DNA of 64,000 nt from Chitinophaga pinensis. Its GTDB lineage: Bacteria > Bacteroidota > Bacteroidia > Flavobacteriales_D > Crocinitomicaceae. The DNA is taken from NCBI GenBank assembly GCA_945902745.1, contig CAMDNE010000016.1, positions 1-64,000 of the forward strand, given 5' to 3'. Below the pieces are notes generated by a model. It was not told where the DNA came from, searched no databases, and saw only the letters and a program-made list of their open reading frames with translations. A program made the translations under genes and the position numbers. Shown here in pieces: positions 37,249-47,409 of the stretch; within the stretch, counting starts at the first letter, position 1; each line of letters opens with the position of its first letter.

Positions 37249-40062
37249 ATGGCCGGAAAACCAATAAGATTAGGAAGAGCAGCTGGAGAACTCAATGTTG
37301 GGGTCTCCACGCTTGTTGAATTCCTAGAATCAAAAGGAATCAAGATTGAAAACAATCCGAATTCAAAAGTAGAAGGAGAATATTACGATATTCTCCAAAA
37401 AGAATTTGCTGCTGATCAGGATTTGAAAGAACTTTCAAAAACTTCTTCTATTAAAAGAGAGAAGCGTGAAACAATTTCAATTCGCGATTCAAAGCAAGAA
37501 GAAGCTCCAGAAAAGCAAGAAGATTTTGATGACACAGACCCAATTAACGTAGAGGAAATTAAGCGTTCTGTGTTTGAAGAACCGAAAAAAGAAGAGCCTA
37601 AAAAGGAAGAACCGATAGTTGAAACGCCAAAAGTTGAAACGCCAAAAGAGAATTCTGAGGCAAAAACAATTGGTGAAGGTGATGTACAAGTGCAAGTTGT
37701 TGGAAGAATTGATTTGGATAAGTTAAATACTAAAACACGTCCCGACAAAAAGAAAACACCTTATGTCGCACCTGCTAAACCAGTAGTTCCTGTGCAAGTT
37801 ACTCCTGAAAAAAAGCCTGAAACACCAGTTGTTGAAGTGCCAAAAAAGGAAGAAGAAGCATCAAAAGAAATTGAAACAATTCGTGTAGAACGTAAAATTC
37901 TTTCTGGACCAACAGTGTTAGGAAGAATTGAGTTACCAGTTGAAAAACCTAAAACTCCAACTGTTAGACCTGGAAGTCCATTTAATGCTGATTCTCGTAA
38001 AAAGAGAAAAAGAATTAAAAAAGTTGACGGAAATACAACTCCAGGAGATGCAGCAGCATCCGGAACACCAAGGCCAGCTGGGACAAATGCGCCTCGAACT
38101 GGTCAACCATTCAAGCCAGGTTTTCAGAAACCCGGACAAAAGTTCGTTAAACCTGAGATCAAAGAAAAAGATATTCAAAAAGAGATTAAAGATACACTTG
38201 CTCGACTTTCTAATCAAGGAGGAAAATCAAAGGCATCTAAAAATCGTCGTACAAAAAGAGATACTGTTGCACAACGTCGTCAAGACGAAATGGAAGCTGC
38301 AGAATTAGAAGAAAAAGTATTGAAACTGACGGAATTCGTTACAGTTTCAGAACTTGCTTCTATGATGAGCGCTTCTCCAACTCAAGTTATTTCAGCTTGT
38401 ATGTCATTAGGTATTTTTGCTTCTATCAATCAACGTTTGGACGCTGAAACAATTCAAATTGTTGCTGAAGAATTTGGATACGAAGCAGAATTTGTAAGTG
38501 CAGAAATTCAGGAAGCAATTCCAGTTCAAGAGGACAAAGAAGAAGATTTAGTAGCGCGCCCACCAATTATTACTGTGATGGGTCACGTTGACCACGGTAA
38601 AACTTCGTTACTAGATAAAATACGAAATGCAAATGTTACTGAAGGTGAAGCTGGAGGAATTACACAACATATTGGTGCATATTCAGTTACACTAAAAGAT
38701 GGTCGAAAAATGACTTTCTTAGATACACCTGGTCACGAAGCCTTTACAGCGATGCGTGCTCGTGGTGCTCAAGTAACAGACGTTGCAATTATTATTGTAG
38801 CAGCAGATGATGACGTGATGCCTCAAACAAAAGAAGCAATCTCTCACGCTCAAGCAGCTGGTGTACCAATGGTTTTTGCAATTAATAAAATTGATAAAGA
38901 CGGAGCGAATCCTGATAAAATTAGAGAACAACTTTCTGTAATGAACATCCTTGTTGAAGATTGGGGTGGTAAATACCAATGTCAAGAAATTTCAGCTCGT
39001 CAAAACATAAACATTGATGAGTTACTTGAAAAAGTATTGCTTGAAGCGGAAATGCTAACATTGAAAGCCAATCCAAATAAAAATGCGATTGGAACTGTTG
39101 TTGAATCGTCTCTTGACAAAGGAAAAGGATATGTTGCAAACATGCTTGTTGAAGCAGGAACATTGAAAATTGGAGATGTTGTTTTAGTTGGTAAAAATTA
39201 TGGCCGTGTTCGTGCAATGCATGATGAACATGGTAAAGTTATCACTATTGCTGGGCCATCACAACCAGTTTCAGTTCTTGGAATCAACGGTGCGCCAAGT
39301 GCCGGAGATAAATTCCACGTAATGGACGACGAAAAAGAAGCGAAAACAATTGCTTCTAAACGTGAGCAATTATACCGTGAACAAGGATTGCGTACAACTA
39401 AACACATCACATTGGATGAGATTGGTCGTCGTTTGGCTATTGGTGACTTTAAAGAACTTAACATCATCGTTAAAGGTGACGTGGATGGTTCTATCGAAGC
39501 GTTATCGGATTCTTTATTGAACTTATCGACAGAAGAAATTCAAATAAATATCGTTCACAAAGGTGTTGGAGCAATTTCTGAGGCTGACGTGAATCTTGCA
39601 TCTGCTTCTGATGCAATCATCATTGGTTTCCAAGTTAGACCATCATTGGCAGCGCGTAAATTGGCAGAAAATGAGCAAATTGATATTCGTTTGTACTCTG
39701 TCATCTACAAAGCAATTGAAGAAATCAAATCAGCGATGGAAGGAATGCTTTCGCCTGATATTGAAGAGAAAATTGTTGGTACTACTGAGGTTCGTGAAAC
39801 ATTCGAAATTACGAAAGTGGGTACAATCGCTGGATGTTATGTATTGGATGGTATCATCAAACGTAGTTCTAAAATCCGTGTGATACGTGATGGAATCGTT
39901 ATTCATACAGGTGTTCTTGGTTCATTGAAACGATTCAAAGACGACGTAAGAGAAGTGAAAAACAATTACGAATGTGGATTGAACGTAGATAAATTTGACG
40001 ACATCAAAATCGGCGATTTAATTGAAGCGTTTGAAGAAGTTGAGGTTGCAAGAAAATTGTAA
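37249..40062 (+). CDS. infB: Translation initiation factor IF-2
   Basis: This 937-residue protein opens with an IF2_N-type domain ([20 protein letters not shown]). A long Lys/Glu/Pro-rich low-complexity linker (about 75-320) has unusual local Lys/Glu runs. The GTPase domain shows G1 [10 protein letters not shown]2 [11 protein letters not shown]3 DTPGHEAF, G4 NKID and G5 SARQNI. Domains II-IV bind fMet-tRNA and end in [10 protein letters not shown]. It delivers initiator tRNA to the 30S subunit. A terminator follows at 40084, closing the operon. Confidence 0.97.
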   Translation: MAGKPIRLGRAAGELNVGVSTLVEFLESKGIKIENNPNSKVEGEYYDILQKEFAADQDLKELSKTSSIKREKRETISIRDSKQEEAPEKQEDFDDTDPINVEEIKRSVFEEPKKEEPKKEEPIVETPKVETPKENSEAKTIGEGDVQVQVVGRIDLDKLNTKTRPDKKKTPYVAPAKPVVPVQVTPEKKPETPVVEVPKKEEEASKEIETIRVERKILSGPTVLGRIELPVEKPKTPTVRPGSPFNADSRKKRKRIKKVDGNTTPGDAAASGTPRPAGTNAPRTGQPFKPGFQKPGQKFVKPEIKEKDIQKEIKDTLARLSNQGGKSKASKNRRTKRDTVAQRRQDEMEAAELEEKVLKLTEFVTVSELASMMSASPTQVISACMSLGIFASINQRLDAETIQIVAEEFGYEAEFVSAEIQEAIPVQEDKEEDLVARPPIITVMGHVDHGKTSLLDKIRNANVTEGEAGGITQHIGAYSVTLKDGRKMTFLDTPGHEAFTAMRARGAQVTDVAIIIVAADDDVMPQTKEAISHAQAAGVPMVFAINKIDKDGANPDKIREQLSVMNILVEDWGGKYQCQEISARQNINIDELLEKVLLEAEMLTLKANPNKNAIGTVVESSLDKGKGYVANMLVEAGTLKIGDVVLVGKNYGRVRAMHDEHGKVITIAGPSQPVSVLGINGAPSAGDKFHVMDDEKEAKTIASKREQLYREQGLRTTKHITLDEIGRRLAIGDFKELNIIVKGDVDGSIEALSDSLLNLSTEEIQINIVHKGVGAISEADVNLASASDAIIIGFQVRPSLAARKLAENEQIDIRLYSVIYKAIEEIKSAMEGMLSPDIEEKIVGTTEVRETFEITKVGTIAGCYVLDGIIKRSSKIRVIRDGIVIHTGVLGSLKRFKDDVREVKNNYECGLNVDKFDDIKIGDLIEAFEEVEVARKL

Positions 40063-40083
40063 TAAAATAGATTAAGATAGTTG

Positions 40084-40112
40084 ATGCCTTCCAATTTTGG
40101 GAGGCATTTTTT
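40084..40112 (+). terminator. Rho-independent terminator after infB
   Basis: A 9-bp stem (ATGCCTTCC at 40084-40092 with GGGAGGCAT at 40099-40107, one wobble, loop AATTTT) is followed by TTTTT, 21 bp after the infB stop. Confidence 0.88.
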
Positions 40113-40164
40113 GTTTATTTAACACAATACATCAAATAACAAGCGTGCTTTAGTAAGAAATCCT

Positions 40165-40172
40165 TAACTTTG
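40165..40172 (+). promoter_or_regulatory. -7 box (TAACTTTG) of the tatA-gatA operon
   Basis: The octamer TAACTTTG at 40165-40172 matches TAnnTTTG and lies 22 bp before the tatA ATG. It also overlaps the alternative TTG start at 40170, which cannot be translated if this is the promoter. No clear -33 TTTG is present, only TTTA near 40149. Confidence 0.6.
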
Positions 40173-40193
40173 TATGAATTAAAATTTAAAGTT

Positions 40194-40379
40194 ATGATTT
40201 TACAAATTCTTAGTGCAGGACATATTATTCTAATTTTAGCTGTAGTTGTTTTGCTTTTCGGTGGTAAAAAAATTCCAGAATTAATGAAAGGCCTTGGGAA
40301 AGGTATTAAAGAGTTTAAAGACGCTTCTAAAGGCGAAGACGACACGAAAGTCGAGGCTAAAACAGAAGAAAAAAACTAA
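40194..40379 (+). CDS. tatA: Sec-independent protein translocase TatA/TatE
   Basis: The start is the ATG at 40194 (61 aa), because the -7 promoter box covers the upstream TTG at 40170. The protein has one N-terminal membrane helix ([20 protein letters not shown]), the [20 protein letters not shown] amphipathic helix and an acidic tail. It forms the Tat pore at the inner membrane for folded proteins. It lies 14 bp before gatA; no tatC is in the window. Confidence 0.9.
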   Translation: MILQILSAGHIILILAVVVLLFGGKKIPELMKGLGKGIKEFKDASKGEDDTKVEAKTEEKN

Positions 40380-40393
40380 TCAAATTTCATTAA

Positions 40394-41806
40394 ATGCAAA
40401 ATACTTTTGCTGAAGTAAAGTCTACCCTTGCTTCGGGTAGTTCGGTTTTGGATATTGTTGAAGGCTATTTAAAAGTTATTCATCAAAATTCTGATCTAAA
40501 TGCTTTTTTGGAAGTATTTGAGGAATCAGCAAAGGCCCAAGCATCATTAGTTGATGCGAAAATTGCTAATAAGTCCGCAGGGAAACTTGCCGGAATGGTT
40601 ATAGGATTAAAGGATAACCTTTGCTACAAAGGACATAAAGTTTCTGCAGCATCAAAAATTTTGGAAGGTTTTGAGTCGTTATACACGGCAACAGCAGTTC
40701 AACGTTTAATTGACGAAGATGCTGTTATCATTGGTCGCTTAAATTGTGATGAATTCGCAATGGGAAGTTCTAATGAGAATTCTTCTTTCGGACCGGTAAA
40801 AAATAATCTCAACAATAAGCTAGTTCCTGGTGGATCATCCGGTGGATCGGCTGTCGCAGTTTCGTCTGGAATGTGCACCGCAGCTCTTGGAAGTGATACA
40901 GGTGGTTCAATTCGTCAACCAGCATCTTTTACTGGAACGTATGGAATCAAACCAACTTACGGTCGAATTAGCCGTTTTGGATTAATAGCATATGCTTCAT
41001 CTTTTGACCAAATTGGAACATTTACCAATTCATTGGAAGATTCAGCACTACTTTTAGAAGTAATGGCAGGTGAAGATGAATTTGATTCTACCGTTTCCAA
41101 TAAATCCGTTGAAAAATTCAGTGATTTCGAACCAATTGGAAAATTGAAGATTGCTGTCATCAAAGAAAGTTTTGAGACCGAAGGAATTGATCCTGAAGTT
41201 GCTGCTAGAATGGATGAAATTATTCTGAAATTAGAAGAAAATGGACACACAGTTGAAAAAGTGTCTTTTCCGTATTTGGAATACATGGTACCAACGTATT
41301 ATGTTCTAACAACTGCTGAAGCTTCTTCCAACTTATCGCGATTTGATGGCGTTCATTTTGGATATAGAAGCAGTATAGCAAAAGGAGTAGAAGACACCTA
41401 TAAAAAATCGCGATCGGAAGGTTTTGGACCAGAAGTTCAACGTAGAATAATGGCTGGAACTTTTGTTCTGTCAAATGAATTCTATGACGCTTATTATACT
41501 AAAGGACAAAAAGTGCGTCGCGTACTAAAAAATAGAACTGATGAAATTCTAAATGAGTTTGATTTAATCTTATTACCGACAACACCTTCTACAGCTTTCG
41601 AACTGAATGCCGTGAAAGATCCAATTACAATGTATTTACAAGATATTTTTACTGTTCATGCTAATTTAACTGGTAATCCTGCAATCTCCTTACCTTTAGG
41701 GAAACACTCTAATGGCATGCCGTTTGGTATTCAGGTGATGGGAAAAAATTTCGGGGAAAAACAAGTGTTTAATTTTTCTGCTCATCTTGAAAAAAGTCTA
41801 AAATAA
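40394..41806 (+). CDS. gatA: Asp-tRNA(Asn)/Glu-tRNA(Gln) amidotransferase subunit A
   Basis: This 470-residue amidase-signature enzyme keeps the Ser-cisSer-Lys triad: Lys73 (IGLKDNLCYKG), Ser148 in PGGSSGGSA and Ser172 in SDTGGSIRQPA. GatA generates ammonia from glutamine and passes it to GatB, which transamidates mischarged Glu-tRNA(Gln) or Asp-tRNA(Asn). It is in a run with tatA and the lytic transglycosylase (2-bp gap), while gatC is 16.5 kb away at 58364 and gatB is outside the window. Confidence 0.95.
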   Translation: MQNTFAEVKSTLASGSSVLDIVEGYLKVIHQNSDLNAFLEVFEESAKAQASLVDAKIANKSAGKLAGMVIGLKDNLCYKGHKVSAASKILEGFESLYTATAVQRLIDEDAVIIGRLNCDEFAMGSSNENSSFGPVKNNLNNKLVPGGSSGGSAVAVSSGMCTAALGSDTGGSIRQPASFTGTYGIKPTYGRISRFGLIAYASSFDQIGTFTNSLEDSALLLEVMAGEDEFDSTVSNKSVEKFSDFEPIGKLKIAVIKESFETEGIDPEVAARMDEIILKLEENGHTVEKVSFPYLEYMVPTYYVLTTAEASSNLSRFDGVHFGYRSSIAKGVEDTYKKSRSEGFGPEVQRRIMAGTFVLSNEFYDAYYTKGQKVRRVLKNRTDEILNEFDLILLPTTPSTAFELNAVKDPITMYLQDIFTVHANLTGNPAISLPLGKHSNGMPFGIQVMGKNFGEKQVFNFSAHLEKSLK

Positions 41807-41808
41807 GT

Positions 41809-43311
41809 ATGAAGAATTTAATCGTAGTATTTTTTCTTGGTTTGTTTGGAAACATAGCGTTTACTCAAACTCCTGCACACCTTGTTAAACCGAGTGATAC
41901 GTTGAGTAAAGATGCATTCATAAATACGGTTGAACAGAGTTTAAAATTATTCCTAGCGGATTATGTAAACCAAAATAATTACGATTCAATTATCAATGCA
42001 TTGAACTATGAGCAAGGAGATAATCCACAGTTCACAGATGACGTGTATTGTGAACGATTAGAATCTATGAATGAAATGAGTCCTTTTCATTTGGACTGTA
42101 ATCCAACAACACTTTCCACAATTAAATTTTTCGCTCAAAACAGAAGAGGATTTGCTCGAATTGTTTTAGGTCGTTCAACGCTATTCTTCGATATGTTTGA
42201 AGAAAAATTAGCGGAATATGGTTTGCCGATTGAATTGAAATATTTATCCGTTATTGAAAGTGGATTGCGTCCACAAGTTAAATCTCGTGCTGGAGCTCTA
42301 GGTTTATGGCAATTCATGTACAGAACGGGACTTTATTTTGGATTAAAAGAAAATTCATACATCGATGAACGAATGGATCCAGTATTAGCTACTGATGCGG
42401 CTTGTCGTTACTTGAGACAATTATATGGGATTTACGGAGATTGGAATTTGGCACTTGCAGCTTATAATGCTGGTCCGGGAAATGTAAACAAAGCAATCCG
42501 CCGTTCAGGAAACAAAACAACTTATTGGGAGGTTAGACCATTTTTACCTACGGAAACACAAGGATATGTGCCAAACTTTATTGCTGCAGCTTACCTTCTA
42601 ACTTATCATGCAGAACACAACATTGTTCCGATGGATGTACAAGTGCATTATGCGCAGTTAGATACAATGTGTTTGTCTGGTGGTGTTCACATGGCAACAA
42701 TTTCCAAGTTATTAGATTGGCCAGTTGAAGATATTAAAACGTTAAACCCAGTATATAAAACAACCTATATTCCTTATACAAAGCCGAATCAATGTATTTC
42801 AGGGCCACTTGAAAAAATTGGACTTTTGGTAAGTTTAGAAGTTGATTTGTATGAATTAGAGAAAAAAACATATGCAACGGCAACAGTTGTGAACCCAAAA
42901 CCGTTAATTCTTGAGGAAGTAATTGTTGAAACACCAGATTCTCTCGGAGGAAAACCGCCTGTTTTGGAATCGTATATTTATCACAAAGTGAAAACTGGAG
43001 AAACACTTGGTACCGTTGCAACAAAATTTGGTGTTTCTGTTGAGCAAATTATGGAATGGAATGCCCTTCGAACTACTAATATTTATGTTGGTCAACGTTT
43101 ACAATTGAAAACTGGACCTGGAGGGACAACCCAAACGCAAACACCCGTAACACAGCCTGCTGCAGTTAAAAAATATTATTCAGTAAAAGCAGGAGATACT
43201 TTTTCAAAAATCTCTCAACGACATGGTTTAACACAAGCACAATTGTCAAAGTTAAATCCTGGGGTGAACATTAATAGATTAACTGTAGGTCAAAGATTAA
43301 GAGTGAAATAA
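41809..43311 (+). CDS. MltD-like lytic transglycosylase with two LysM domains
   Basis: This 500-residue protein has a signal peptide ending near NIAFTQ. The SLT/MltD catalytic domain is at about 140-280, with catalytic Glu150 (LKYLSVIESGLRP), GALGLWQFM and LALAAYNAGPGNV. Two LysM repeats at the C-terminus (YHKVKTGETLGTVATKFG; YSVKAGDTFSKISQRHG) bind peptidoglycan. It should cleave glycan strands in the periplasm. It is 2 bp after gatA and 42 bp before the glycosyltransferase, so it lies in one likely operon. Confidence 0.92.
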   Translation: MKNLIVVFFLGLFGNIAFTQTPAHLVKPSDTLSKDAFINTVEQSLKLFLADYVNQNNYDSIINALNYEQGDNPQFTDDVYCERLESMNEMSPFHLDCNPTTLSTIKFFAQNRRGFARIVLGRSTLFFDMFEEKLAEYGLPIELKYLSVIESGLRPQVKSRAGALGLWQFMYRTGLYFGLKENSYIDERMDPVLATDAACRYLRQLYGIYGDWNLALAAYNAGPGNVNKAIRRSGNKTTYWEVRPFLPTETQGYVPNFIAAAYLLTYHAEHNIVPMDVQVHYAQLDTMCLSGGVHMATISKLLDWPVEDIKTLNPVYKTTYIPYTKPNQCISGPLEKIGLLVSLEVDLYELEKKTYATATVVNPKPLILEEVIVETPDSLGGKPPVLESYIYHKVKTGETLGTVATKFGVSVEQIMEWNALRTTNIYVGQRLQLKTGPGGTTQTQTPVTQPAAVKKYYSVKAGDTFSKISQRHGLTQAQLSKLNPGVNINRLTVGQRLRVK

Positions 43312-43353
43312 CGTAGGTTTTTCAACTCAATAACTAGAAGAATATCTCCAATC

Positions 43354-44121
43354 ATGGCAATTTCAATTTCAGCAGTTATCATTACTTTCAATGAAGAACG
43401 AAATATTGAAAGATGTATTCGTTCGCTTCGAACTATAGCTGATGAAATTATTGTATTAGATTCTTTCTCAACCGATAAAACAGCTGAGATTTGTAAGAAT
43501 CTTGATGTTGAATTTATACAAAGAGCATGGGAAGGTTATGCGGCTTCGAAAAACTTTCTCAATCAACAAGCCAAATTTGAATATATTCTATCCTTGGACG
43601 CAGATGAGGAGATAAGTGAGGACTTACTAAAAAGTCTTTTGGTTCTCAAAAATTCCGATTTCACGGGGTTAGGAAAAGTTAATCGCTTAACGAACTATTG
43701 TGGAAAATGGATTCATCATTCTGGTTGGTATCCTGATTGGAAGATTAGACTATTCCCTAAAGATCAATGTCAATGGGTTGGAGATATTGTTCACGAAGAA
43801 TTAGAAGTACCAAAAGAACTCGTTGAATTAGAATTAAACGGAGATTTGTTTCATTATTCCTACGTGAATTATGAACAACACAGAAAAAGAGCCGATCATT
43901 ATTCAAGTTTAACAGCCCAAAAATATGTGAATCAAGGAAAAAAAGTTGGTGTATTATCGCCATATTTGTCGTGTTTAGCACGGTTTTTTTCCATGTATGT
44001 TATTAAGAAAGGTTTTTTAGACGGTTACGCCGGATTCAAAATCGCTCAAATTAGCGGTTTATCCAATCAGTTCAAATACAAAGAAGTGAGACGATTGAAC
44101 CAAGAAAAGATTAGAAAATGA
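43354..44121 (+). CDS. Glycosyltransferase family 2 (WaaE/KdtX-like)
   Basis: This 255-residue protein has a GT2 nucleotide-binding start, ISAVIITFNEERNIERCIRS, a DSFSTDKTAEI motif, the sugar-acceptor Asp pair in LSLDADEEIS, and a membrane-proximal C-terminus with WYPDWKIRLFPKD and VGDIVHEEL. It is most like enzymes adding hexose to the LPS core, but the donor and acceptor cannot be assigned. Its last codons overlap the next gene by 4 nt (ATGA). Confidence 0.87.
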   Translation: MAISISAVIITFNEERNIERCIRSLRTIADEIIVLDSFSTDKTAEICKNLDVEFIQRAWEGYAASKNFLNQQAKFEYILSLDADEEISEDLLKSLLVLKNSDFTGLGKVNRLTNYCGKWIHHSGWYPDWKIRLFPKDQCQWVGDIVHEELEVPKELVELELNGDLFHYSYVNYEQHRKRADHYSSLTAQKYVNQGKKVGVLSPYLSCLARFFSMYVIKKGFLDGYAGFKIAQISGLSNQFKYKEVRRLNQEKIRK

Positions 44122-45110
44122 GAATTATTATATCAAGAACGGATAGCATTGGAGATGTTATGTTGACTTTGCCTATGTGTGTTTGGCTAAAGAACAACAT
44201 TCCAAATGCTACGCTCATCTATTTAGGAAGAGGATATACCCAAGCAATTGTAGCTTGTTTTTCAGTTGTTGATGAGTTTATTGATTGGAAATTGATTGAA
44301 AATTTACCAACATCTCAAAGATCAGAAGCGTTAAAAGAATTGAAAGCCGATGCAATTATTCATGTCTTCCCAAATAAAGAGATTGCTGCTTTAGCTAAAA
44401 AAGCGAGAGTCCCAATGAGAATTGGAACGTCACATCGAAGTTTCCATTTATTGTCTTGCTCACATCGTCTTAACTTTTCAAGAAAGAATTCACCATTACA
44501 CGAATCACAATTGAATTTTGAGTTGTTAAAACCTTTGGGTTTGACTACAATTCCATCATTGGAAGAGGTAATGAGTATGACAACGGCATTTAAAGTAGAG
44601 CAGTGTATATTGCCAAGTGATTTATTGGATTCTTTAGAAAAGAACAACAAAACGGTTGTTTTGCACCCTAAATCGCAAGGAAGTGCTTTGGAATGGCCAT
44701 TAGCATCCTACTTGAAATTGGCAAATGAATTGGTTGCAAAAGGATATACCGTTTATTTTACTGGAACAGAACAAGAAGGTGATTTATTTCGATCGAATTT
44801 GCCTATCAACGATAATATTATTGATTTAACGGGTAAATTATCCCTCAAAGAATTGATTTACTTTATTTCTCAAGTGAAAAATTTGGTAGCATGCTCTACT
44901 GGACCGTTGCATATTGCAGGGTTTTTAGGTGTAAGAGCAATTGGACTTTTTTCCCCTAGAAAACCAATTCATCCAGGAAGATGGCAACCGCTAGGAATAA
45001 ATGTACACGTTTTAGTATATGATCCAAATTGTCCGATTTGTAAAAAGAAAAAAAGCTGTCAATGCATTCAAGAAATAGCAGTTGATAGTGTTTTAGCGGA
45101 AATTGAGTAA
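44118..45110 (+). CDS. Glycosyltransferase family 9 (heptosyltransferase-like)
   Basis: This 330-residue protein resembles WaaF/WaaC-type LPS heptosyltransferases: ISRTDSIGDVMLTLPMCVWL at the N-terminus, VVLHPKSQGSALEWPL in the donor-binding half, and ACSTGPLHIAGFLGVRAIGLF. A Cys-rich end (CPICKKKKSCQCI) may bind a metal. It overlaps the preceding glycosyltransferase by 4 nt, so both probably act in one LPS or glycan step. Confidence 0.87.
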   Translation: MRIIISRTDSIGDVMLTLPMCVWLKNNIPNATLIYLGRGYTQAIVACFSVVDEFIDWKLIENLPTSQRSEALKELKADAIIHVFPNKEIAALAKKARVPMRIGTSHRSFHLLSCSHRLNFSRKNSPLHESQLNFELLKPLGLTTIPSLEEVMSMTTAFKVEQCILPSDLLDSLEKNNKTVVLHPKSQGSALEWPLASYLKLANELVAKGYTVYFTGTEQEGDLFRSNLPINDNIIDLTGKLSLKELIYFISQVKNLVACSTGPLHIAGFLGVRAIGLFSPRKPIHPGRWQPLGINVHVLVYDPNCPICKKKKSCQCIQEIAVDSVLAEIE

Positions 45111-45117
45111 TTGAGCT

Positions 45118-45924
45118 ATTAAACCGCTTTTTCAACATATCGTTTATTCAAATTATTTAGTTGGACTCTCCGCATTTTGTCTGACAGCAGGAACAGCATT
45201 TAATTATGGAATAGAAAAATGGTGGTTATATGGAATAACCTGTTTTTGTGCAATTCTATCCGTTTACAATTTCCAACGCTTATTCAAAGTAAAAAAAAGC
45301 GCCCATCTCACTCCTTGGCTAATTTGGGTGAAGCATCATCAATTTTATTTAAAAAGCTTAATTGGGATTTCTGGTGTTATTGGATTCAGCTCTTTTCTAT
45401 TTTTAATAGGCAAATTTGAAATCATTCCATTGATACTTTTAGCCGGTATTGTTAGCTTGATTTATGTTGTTCCCATTCGAAAAAAAAGCCTACGAGAAAT
45501 AGCCTATTTAAAATCTCCATTAATTGCTTTTGTTTGGACAACAATCATAATTGCTTTTCCATGGGTAAATGAATACGGTATTAGTTCAACAATTTTTCCA
45601 GAATTGCTAGCGTACTTTTATTATTTCGTCGCCTTGACAATTGCTTTCGATATCCGTGATTTAGAACATGATTTTAAATCCCAAAAAACAACTCCTCAAG
45701 TGGTTGGAATCACCCGTACAAAAGTTTTTTCAGTTGTACTAATTTCACTTTTTATTCTGATTATCGCAATAGTCAACGAAAATATGCGCTATAACATTGT
45801 TTTTTACTGTGGAAGTATTTTGTCAATTCTTTTAATTCTTGGAATCAACAAGCAAAGAAAAGAAGGATATTATGCTTTAATCGACGCTTCGATGATTGTA
45901 ATTGGACTTTCTTATTTTGTTTGA
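45118..45924 (+). CDS. UbiA-like integral membrane protein (start uncertain, possibly ATT)
   Basis: The certain part, from a GTG at 45328 (198 aa), has several membrane helices and the FDIRDLEHDFKSQKTTPQVV motif seen in UbiA-like proteins of Flavobacteria. The same frame stays open upstream to a TGA at 45112 and encodes a coherent hydrophobic N-terminus (KPLFQHIVYSNYLVGLSAF ... LSVYNFQRLFK) that looks native. No ATG, GTG or TTG lies in that part; the only reasonable start is ATT at 45118, 8 bp after the GT9 stop. Classical NDxxD prenyl-diphosphate motifs are not evident. The role is unknown. Confidence 0.65.
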   Translation: MKPLFQHIVYSNYLVGLSAFCLTAGTAFNYGIEKWWLYGITCFCAILSVYNFQRLFKVKKSAHLTPWLIWVKHHQFYLKSLIGISGVIGFSSFLFLIGKFEIIPLILLAGIVSLIYVVPIRKKSLREIAYLKSPLIAFVWTTIIIAFPWVNEYGISSTIFPELLAYFYYFVALTIAFDIRDLEHDFKSQKTTPQVVGITRTKVFSVVLISLFILIIAIVNENMRYNIVFYCGSILSILLILGINKQRKEGYYALIDASMIVIGLSYFV

Positions 45925-45928
45925 AGAC

Positions 45929-46013
45929 AAAAGACAAAGGACTTGATGACAATAGACTGATTTCCAAAAATCAAATTAATTTCGACCCTTTAGTCTTTTG
46001 TCCTTTGTCTTTC
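45929..46013. terminator. Large inverted repeat, possible bidirectional terminator; repeated-element family
   Basis: AAAAGACAAAGGAC (45929-45942) pairs with GTCCTTTGTCTTTC (46000-46013) at 13 of 14 positions across a 57-nt loop, between the convergent UbiA-like and radA genes. It shares a polypurine/polypyrimidine layout and an AATCAAATTA core with elements at 27471 and 47410. Confidence 0.5.
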
Positions 46014-46026
46014 AGTCTTATGTCTA

Positions 46027-47388
46027 TTATCCAAAAAGCGCCCTCACCACTTCATCAATTTTCCCACATTTCACCAATTCAATTTTGAAATTCTTTTGTT
46101 CAATTCCCTTGTTGTATTTTGAAATAATGATTTTTTCGAAGCCCAATTTTTCAGCTTCGGAGATGCGTTGATCAATTCTATTAACTGGTCTAACCTCGCC
46201 AGACAATCCAACTTCTGCCGAAAGCGCAATGTTCTTTGGAATCGGTAAATCTGCATTTGAAGATAATACTGCCGCAACAACTGCCAAGTCAATTGCGGGA
46301 TCATCAATTTTAATTCCACCAGCAATATTTAGAAAGACGTCTTTTGCTCCTAATTTGAATCCACAGCGCTTTTCCATCACTGCAAGCAACATGTTTAATC
46401 TTTTACTGTCGAATCCTGTAGAAGAGCGTTGAGGCGTTCCGTATGCAGCCGAACTGACCAATGCTTGAACTTCAACCAAAATTGGTCGCATTCCTTCCAA
46501 TGTTGCACCGATTGAAATGCCGCTCAGTGAATTGTCGGTATTCGTAATTAAAATTTCAGAAGGATTTTCAACTTGTCTTAATCCTGTTCCAAGCATTTCG
46601 TAAATCCCCAATTCATTCGTGCTCCCAAATCGATTTTTAATGGAACGCAATAAACGATAAACGTGGTTACGGTCTCCTTCAAACTGCAAAACAGCATCAA
46701 CCATGTGTTCCAATACTTTTGGTCCCGCCAATGATCCTTCTTTTGTGATGTGTCCAATTAAAAATACTGGAACACCCGTTTGTTTCGCATATCTCAATAA
46801 TTGAGCAGTGCATTCCCGAACTTGCGAAATACTGCCAGGCGAACTTTCTATGTGCGTCGAATAAAGTGTTTGAATGGAATCAATAATCAAAAGCTGTGGT
46901 TGCGTTTCTTCAGCTTGCAAAAAGATATTTTGGATATTTGTTTCTGTAAGGATATAACATTGTTGATTGGTCAAGCCAATCCGTTCAGCACGCATTTTTA
47001 TTTGTTGCTCACTTTCTTCACCAGAAACATACAACACATTCAATTGATCTTCATCCACTGCCATTTGTAAAAGCAACGTCGATTTCCCAATTCCGGGCTC
47101 TCCTCCAAATAGAATCAAAGATCCTGGAACTAATCCTCCTCCCAAAACACGGTTTAATTCAGCGTCTTTTAAAAATATGCGAACATGTTCTTGGTTTTCA
47201 ATCGTATGGATTGCTTGAGGTTTAGAATTTCTGGTCGACGATGAAAAGGCAACAACAGAAGGAATATTTTTCTCAATAATTTCCTCAACAAATGTATTCC
47301 ATTCACCACAAGAAGGACATTTCCCCAACCATTTCGGAGTTTCGTGTCCACAATTTTGACAGAAATATGCTGATTTTACTTTGGCCAT
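46027..47388 (-). CDS. radA: DNA repair protein RadA
   Basis: This 453-residue protein has a four-Cys zinc finger at the N-terminus (Cys10, Cys13, Cys24, Cys27: FCQNCGHETPKWLGKCPSC), a RecA-like ATPase with Walker A GGEPGIGKST, the RadA-specific KNRFGSTNELG motif, and a Lon-like C-terminal domain (VFLNIAGGIKIDDPAIDLAV). RadA helps branch migration in recombinational repair. It is a single gene, and its end is shared with the convergent UbiA-like gene. Confidence 0.96.
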   Translation of the reverse strand: MAKVKSAYFCQNCGHETPKWLGKCPSCGEWNTFVEEIIEKNIPSVVAFSSSTRNSKPQAIHTIENQEHVRIFLKDAELNRVLGGGLVPGSLILFGGEPGIGKSTLLLQMAVDEDQLNVLYVSGEESEQQIKMRAERIGLTNQQCYILTETNIQNIFLQAEETQPQLLIIDSIQTLYSTHIESSPGSISQVRECTAQLLRYAKQTGVPVFLIGHITKEGSLAGPKVLEHMVDAVLQFEGDRNHVYRLLRSIKNRFGSTNELGIYEMLGTGLRQVENPSEILITNTDNSLSGISIGATLEGMRPILVEVQALVSSAAYGTPQRSSTGFDSKRLNMLLAVMEKRCGFKLGAKDVFLNIAGGIKIDDPAIDLAVVAAVLSSNADLPIPKNIALSAEVGLSGEVRPVNRIDQRISEAEKLGFEKIIISKYNKGIEQKNFKIELVKCGKIDEVVRALFG

Positions 47389-47409
47389 TTTTAATCGATA
47401 AGCTATAAA

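Noticed and set aside
37416-37748. 110-codon minus frame in infB
   Set aside because: Shadow of the Lys/Glu-rich low-complexity linker of IF-2.
40170-40193. TTG start of tatA at 40170
   Set aside because: The TTG overlaps the TAACTTTG promoter box, so it cannot be in the transcript.
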